Positions 38,301 through 44,300 of a stretch of DNA of 64,000 nt are shown here, piece after piece (position 1 is the stretch's first letter; the number at the start of each line of letters is the position of its first letter). The notes under the pieces were generated by a model. It saw only the letters and a list, made by a program, of their open reading frames with translations, searched no databases and was not told the origin of the DNA. This stretch comes from Ahaetulla prasina (Eukaryota > Chordata > Lepidosauria > Squamata > Colubridae), in contig NC_080540.1 of NCBI RefSeq assembly GCF_028640845.1, forward strand, positions 130,972,420 through 131,036,419, written 5' to 3'. Made by a program: the position numbers and the translations under genes.

Positions 38301-41300
38301 GTTGCTGGGTTCACCCTATATTAAAGAGCTGTTGTCACTACCCTGGTCTCCAGCCTCGTTACTTCCCGAACTTAACAGTCTGCATATGCACAAGAACAAT
38401 TTGGGTGTTCAAGCAGTAGTTCCCAAAACATCAAGGTTTTGTTTTTAAATAGCATATTAGGAACAGTATTGTTTCTGTTTTAGTGTGAGGAGGCTTTCTG
38501 ATAACAGATTAATCATTCTGCTGATTCAGGAAAATGATAACCAAAACCAGAGGTGGTATTCAGCAGGTTCTGACTAGTTCTGAAGAACCGGTAGTGGAAA
38601 TTTTGAGTAGTTTGGAGAACCAGTAAATACCACCTCTGGCTGGCCCTGCTATTCTCTGCCTCCTGAGTCCCAGCTGATCGGGAGGAAATAGAAGTTTTGC
38701 AGTAATCTTCCCTTGGAGTGGGTGGGAATGGAGATTTTTACAATATCCTTCCCCTGCCACGCCCATCAAGCCATGCCATGCCTACCAAGCCACGTCCATA
38801 CAACCGGTAGTAAAAAATTTTGAATCCCACCATTGACCAAGACTTTTAACTCAACCCACTTCCATCACCTCTTCACCTCAAACAGAGCCATTTCTCTCTT
38901 CTTGTCAGCCCAAAGGCCAGAAACGTGGCAGTGAAATCCAATTGAGTCCAATCCTTAGTTTGCTTATACCTAATAGACAGAATCTTACCAAACTAAAGCT
39001 ATAACTTTCTAAGCTACTAGATATATCCTGAAAGATTCTAGGGTGTGGCTACACTGAATTGTTTTCCCCTTCAGCTTGTAACCTCTCCGTCTTTTGATCT
39101 TGGTCTCTTCCTGGGAACACACTCAGTGGACAAAATCCTCCCCTGCTGTTGCGGCGGCAAGTGCACATTCCATCACACTTCTTAACCATGTGCAGCCTAA
39201 TATTTCTCTACTTCATTATTTGTTTATTCCACCAAACTTTGTTTTCTTCAGTTTTTCTGTGGGAAAAGAAACAGCTTTCCTACATATGAAGACTCAGTGC
39301 AGTATGTTGTCAGATTAATGAGAGCGACAATGAGGAAATGATTTCTTGGTTTGAAGCTGAAGCTTGCCCTAAAGGTTTCATTAGCTAATCATGATCTTCC
39401 ATAGAAACTAAGATTGCAGTAACTGTCCTAGGAACCACATCTTCTACTTGTCTCTACTTGTATGACCTGTATATCTCACCCGTGGTTGTCCTACAAGTCT
39501 TTCCTTTTTTTAATCTTTCAATTTTTTATTAAGTTATAAAGTATTATAAAATGCAAATGCAAATAGGAGAGTAATGGGGGGAGGGGGAAAAAGTGAGGAA
39601 AGATAGCGGGGGTGGGGGTGGGAGGAAGAAAAAGAAGCACTGACTTCTGACTCTCTGTTACAGTAGAATAAGGCATTAACAACAGATCACGCTTTTCCAT
39701 AATAGTATGAAGAAGTCATTTCTATAAAGATCGATCAATCTAATCTGTAAAACCCAAATCAAGGTTTCATTCTTTTCCACATCAAGCATGAAGTTCAGAA
39801 GTGGTTTCCATGCAGAAATAAAAGTACTTATGTTCTTTTCTTTAATCAAGTTAGTCAGTTTTGCCATTTCAGCCAATTCCATCAACTTCTGCAACCATTC
39901 CTCCATGGTAGGAATCAAAGTGTCCTTCCATTTTTGTGCATACAATAAATAGTCTTGCTGCTGTCAACATATATATAGTAACAAAGTTCCATATATTTTC
40001 TCCACTTCTTTTTCCATTAGACCCAAGAGGAAAAGTTCTGGTTTCATTTTTATCTCCATTTTCAGAATTTTATGCATTAAAATATGAATCATAGTTCAAT
40101 TTTTTTTGCTTTATCACATATCCACCATAGACAATAAAAAGTGCCTTCTTTATTTTTACACTTCCAACATACATTTGGCATGCCTTTATACACTTTAGAT
40201 AACACCAGACAAGCTATACAAAGTTTTCTGCAAGTCTTACCTATCATGGAGGACTGTCAAAGAATGCCCAAATTTCTGGGCTCTATAAAAAATGGCAGTT
40301 GCAGAACTACAAAGGCTTAGAGATTAATCCAGCTCCTAGGATCCCTCTTTGGAAATACATCTGTGGGAACATACACTACAAGTGCCATCTAGAATCTTGA
40401 TTCTTGGCTCCTTCACATTTCTAGTAAAATTATGGCCCACTGTAGGACAGGATTAGGGTGAGATGGCTCAGTGGTTAAGATGCTGAGCTTGTCACCTGGA
40501 AAGCCAACAGCCTAGGTTCGAGACCTGAACACTGTGCAACAGGGTGAGCTCCCGTTACTTGCACCAGCTTCTGCCAACCTAGCAGTTCAAAAGCATGCAA
40601 ATGTGAGTAGATAAATAGGTACCACTTCGGTGGGAAGGTAACAGTGTACCATATTTTCATGCTGGCTACATGATAATGGAAACATTTCTCAAACAATGCA
40701 GGCTCCCTAGGCTAAGAATTGGAGATGAGCACTGCTCCCTTGAGTTGGTCACAACTGGAAAGGGGAAACCTTTAAACTTTTAGACAGAATATTTGGTTCA
40801 TTGCTGCTTCTGACCACTGGATGGCAGCACCTACTTGAGATCTTGGCTCTTGCGCCATTCAACTATTGGTATTTGATGAATAACTCTTTCTGACTATTAT
40901 TTTATTTATTTGTCACAACATTATATACAGGAACATATATTGAAAGGAAAAAATAGGACAGGAACGGTAGGCACTTTTGTGCACTTATGCACGCCCCTTA
41001 AATATTAGATAGCAAGCTTTCCAGAGAATAAATGTAACTTTCTCATGTTAGAGTATCTTCCAGACTCTCAAGCTGATAGCAACAGAATATTTGGTTCATT
41101 GCTGCTTCTGACCACTGGATGGCAGCACCTACTTGAGATCTTGGCTCTTGCGCCATTCAACTATTGGTATTTGATGAATAACTCTTTCTGACTATTATTT
41201 TATTATTTTATTTTATTTATTTGTCACAACATTATATACAGGAACATATATTGAAAGGAAAAAATAGGACAGGAACGGTAGGCACTTTTGTGCACTTATG

Positions 41301-44300
41301 CACGCCCCTTAAATATTAGATAGCAAGCTTTCCAGAGAATAAATGTAACTTTCTCATGTTAGAGTATCTTCCAGACTCTCAAGCTGATAGCAACAGAATA
41401 TTTGGCCACTGCCACTAAGTTAAAATTGGATATTTTGCTACCAAATTCTGGCACTGCAACTTTATGGTACTTCAAGGCAGCATTAATGACTAATGGAGTC
41501 AAGTCAAAGATTTTACAGAGGACATCTTTGTACTTCTTTTTTTAAATTGTTAACATTATTCAAAATAAAACATCCAGTGACAAACGCCAACAATAATAGT
41601 ACTAGGCTAAACAAATGAAATGAAAAAACGAAATGAGCAATGTAGAATCATTCCTCCTGGTGTTTTTCCTCAACCTCAAACAATCCACTGTAATATAAAG
41701 TCCTCTTTCTTGAAGATTGAGGGCCATAATCAGCGTGGGTGGCTGATTTTTTCCAGGCTAGGGCTTAGAAAGGGGGACTGATCTGAAATCATTCAGCCAG
41801 TTCTGTGTCCAATGAAATCTTAGAACTTGGATCTTCCTGCTCTTAGTCCAGCATCTTAACCATTACATTACTCTGGTTCTCAATATTTTCAATTAGTTAC
41901 TCTTAGTATTTTAAAATCATATTTCAGTGCATATAAATCCTATTGGGGAGGGAATAGGGCCAGGAAGGGTCTTCAAAATTACAGATTAAACTGGCTTCCA
42001 ATCCACAGCTTCCTTTATTTCTGGATAGTGTGGATCTTGGAGCAGGACCTCTTTAGATGATCTCACAGAGAGGGCAGAAGCAGTTTGAAGAACCTGGTCC
42101 CTGATACAACTCAAAGTTATACTGCAAAGAATTTTATAGCACTTTACATTAGATCTGGAAGGTTGCCAGTAACCAGTGTAGTGGGCCAAAAGTAGGCATA
42201 CTGCAATGTTGAGTCACCTATCAGCATTCTGCAATACAGGCTACTACATCCTGTACCAATTGAAACTTATTTTCAAAGGATCTTGTGGAGAGCACAGTGT
42301 AGCAGCTGAGGAATGCAGTGATGAGTGAATGAGTATTTGTTGTTGGGGTTTGATTATCCTTTGGAACTAGTGTTCCTTCCTAAGCTTGGCAACGGGGGCC
42401 ACCATTTTCTCTTTTAGCAGGATTCAAACGTTGGATACTTCCAAGTCATACTATCACTGGGAACATTTTTTCTGGGCAGCCCAAATGTATATAATGGTGC
42501 ATCTATCTTGCTAGTAGTTAATTTGAATACATTTTGCCCTTAACAACATCCAGTTCTCCATAACATCGCTGCCCAAGCTTGGAAGGCAACATACAGCTGA
42601 ATATTATCAACATGGTACCTCATCCCAAACCAACTGGTGACTGTACCCAGTTATTATATGCTATACATTATACGCTATATACTATATACTGGTGACTGTA
42701 CCCAGTTATTATATGCTATACATTATACGCTATATACTATATACTATATATTGTATGCATGTGTGTTTGTTAGTTAAATGGCATGGAAAAAGGCCCTGAG
42801 CCCTATTGGATCATCTATATGCTCAACTATTTCTCCCTTAATGACTGTCAGCTAGTAGTGCCCACTCAAGGAGTGGAATCACCCTTAAAGGGCGCTTCTT
42901 GTCTTTGCAGGTAGTCCAGAAGAAAATTGTGGTTGATTATATTGCATGCTAGTGAGAGGCATAAAAAGACTCCCATTCAAGCCCTAATGAAAATCATTTG
43001 CAGCATGGTGATGATTAAAATAATGTTTTAAATGAGATCAGTGTAAAACACACTTAACGATAAAATAGACTGATGATGACACTTGTTACGCATAATACAA
43101 CAGTGCAATATTCCTTAACCAAGGAGATCATATATATCACCAAAACAAATGCATTAATAAAGAAGAGCTATATGGTATTTAAAATTATATATTGAATTCG
43201 ATTTTCTAGCCTGTTTTCCCCAAAATAAGACATCCCCTGATAATAAGCCCAATCGGGCTTTTGAGTGCATGGCAATAAGGCCAAACACTTATTTTAGGGT
43301 TCAAAAAAATATAAGACAGGGTCTGATTTTCAGGGAAACATGGTAGTAGGCTCATCTCTGTTATCTTAGTAATAAATAGGAAAAGCTTATTTTGCCCTGA
43401 CTACTAGTAAGCACTCTGAAAAACAAAATTGTTCATGGAAGGAAACAACAGGTGGAACATTTCTAGAAGGCCTGGAATTTGTATATATGGATGTTTCGTG
43501 GGTGTTTGAGTTGGAAAGGGGAAGCTCTTTTATTTCTTTGGAAATAATCAGAAGTTGGAACGACTGCAACATTTTTTAAAAAATTATATCCTAATTGAAT
43601 TGGAGCCTTGCTTCATTTAATAGGTTGGAATATCCTTTTCTGTGCCAGACCTGTGATATAGACAGGAGGGATCCTGTGATGCATTTTTCATGAATAAATG
43701 TAGTTTGACATCCCCACTGTAATATAGAATGTTCAACAGTTTGTCGCTAGATCAAAGTAATGCTCTTGTACAAATAGAAAATAATGTATATGTAGCTCAG
43801 GGTTGGACTGTGGAGTCCTTAGTTCTTCCTGTGGTTGGTGTTCTCTAAGAGAGCCAAGGACTCCCTAATGTTTTTGGGTGCTCAGGAGAAAGAGTGAGTG
43901 AATATTTATGGATAACATTTGGTAAGGTTTCCTGAGAATGCTAGAGAATTTTTGTGGTTTTTCAAAATCACCCTTTCATATTTGTTATGGAAGAATCTAA
44001 TCTATGGCTGGCTGGGGAAGCTGAAGTCCACAAGTCTTAAAGTTGCCAAGGTTAGACAGCCTTAATCTAATCTAAGTTTATACACTATAATATATTTTAC
44101 TATATAATATCATATAATATAAATATTAAGCAAAAATAAGAACATGGGGACATAGCCTCAAACTAATGAAGAGAAGTTTAGAAGTATTTCAGAAGTATCA
44201 CTTCACAGAAGGAGTAGTTGGAAATTTGGAACCAACATCCAGGGGAGGTAACAACAGTAACTAAGTTTACATACACTTGAGATAAATACATGTCCATAAA

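Larger units (their letters stand above)
33790..38377 (+). mobile_element. Ty3/Gypsy-type LTR retrotransposon, full-length, pol broken
   Basis: A complete 4.6-kb element in HID1 intron 17, in the same orientation as the gene. It has 190-bp LTRs that differ at two positions, a 5-bp target duplication, a leader with a TGG-type primer site, a fused gag-protease frame, then reverse transcriptase, RNase H and integrase in that order. Protease - RT - RNase H - integrase is the Ty3/Gypsy order. There is no envelope gene. The gag-protease and integrase frames are long and open, but the RT/RNase H part is split by at least five frame changes (near 35340-35400, 35735-35765, 35945-35965, 36580-36650 and 36930-37010). 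As it stands it cannot make a full polyprotein. Confidence 0.95.

Noticed and set aside
40452..40775. Functional tRNA gene
   Set aside because: A- and B-box-like blocks are present, but the sequence continues into a SINE body and lacks a tRNA fold.
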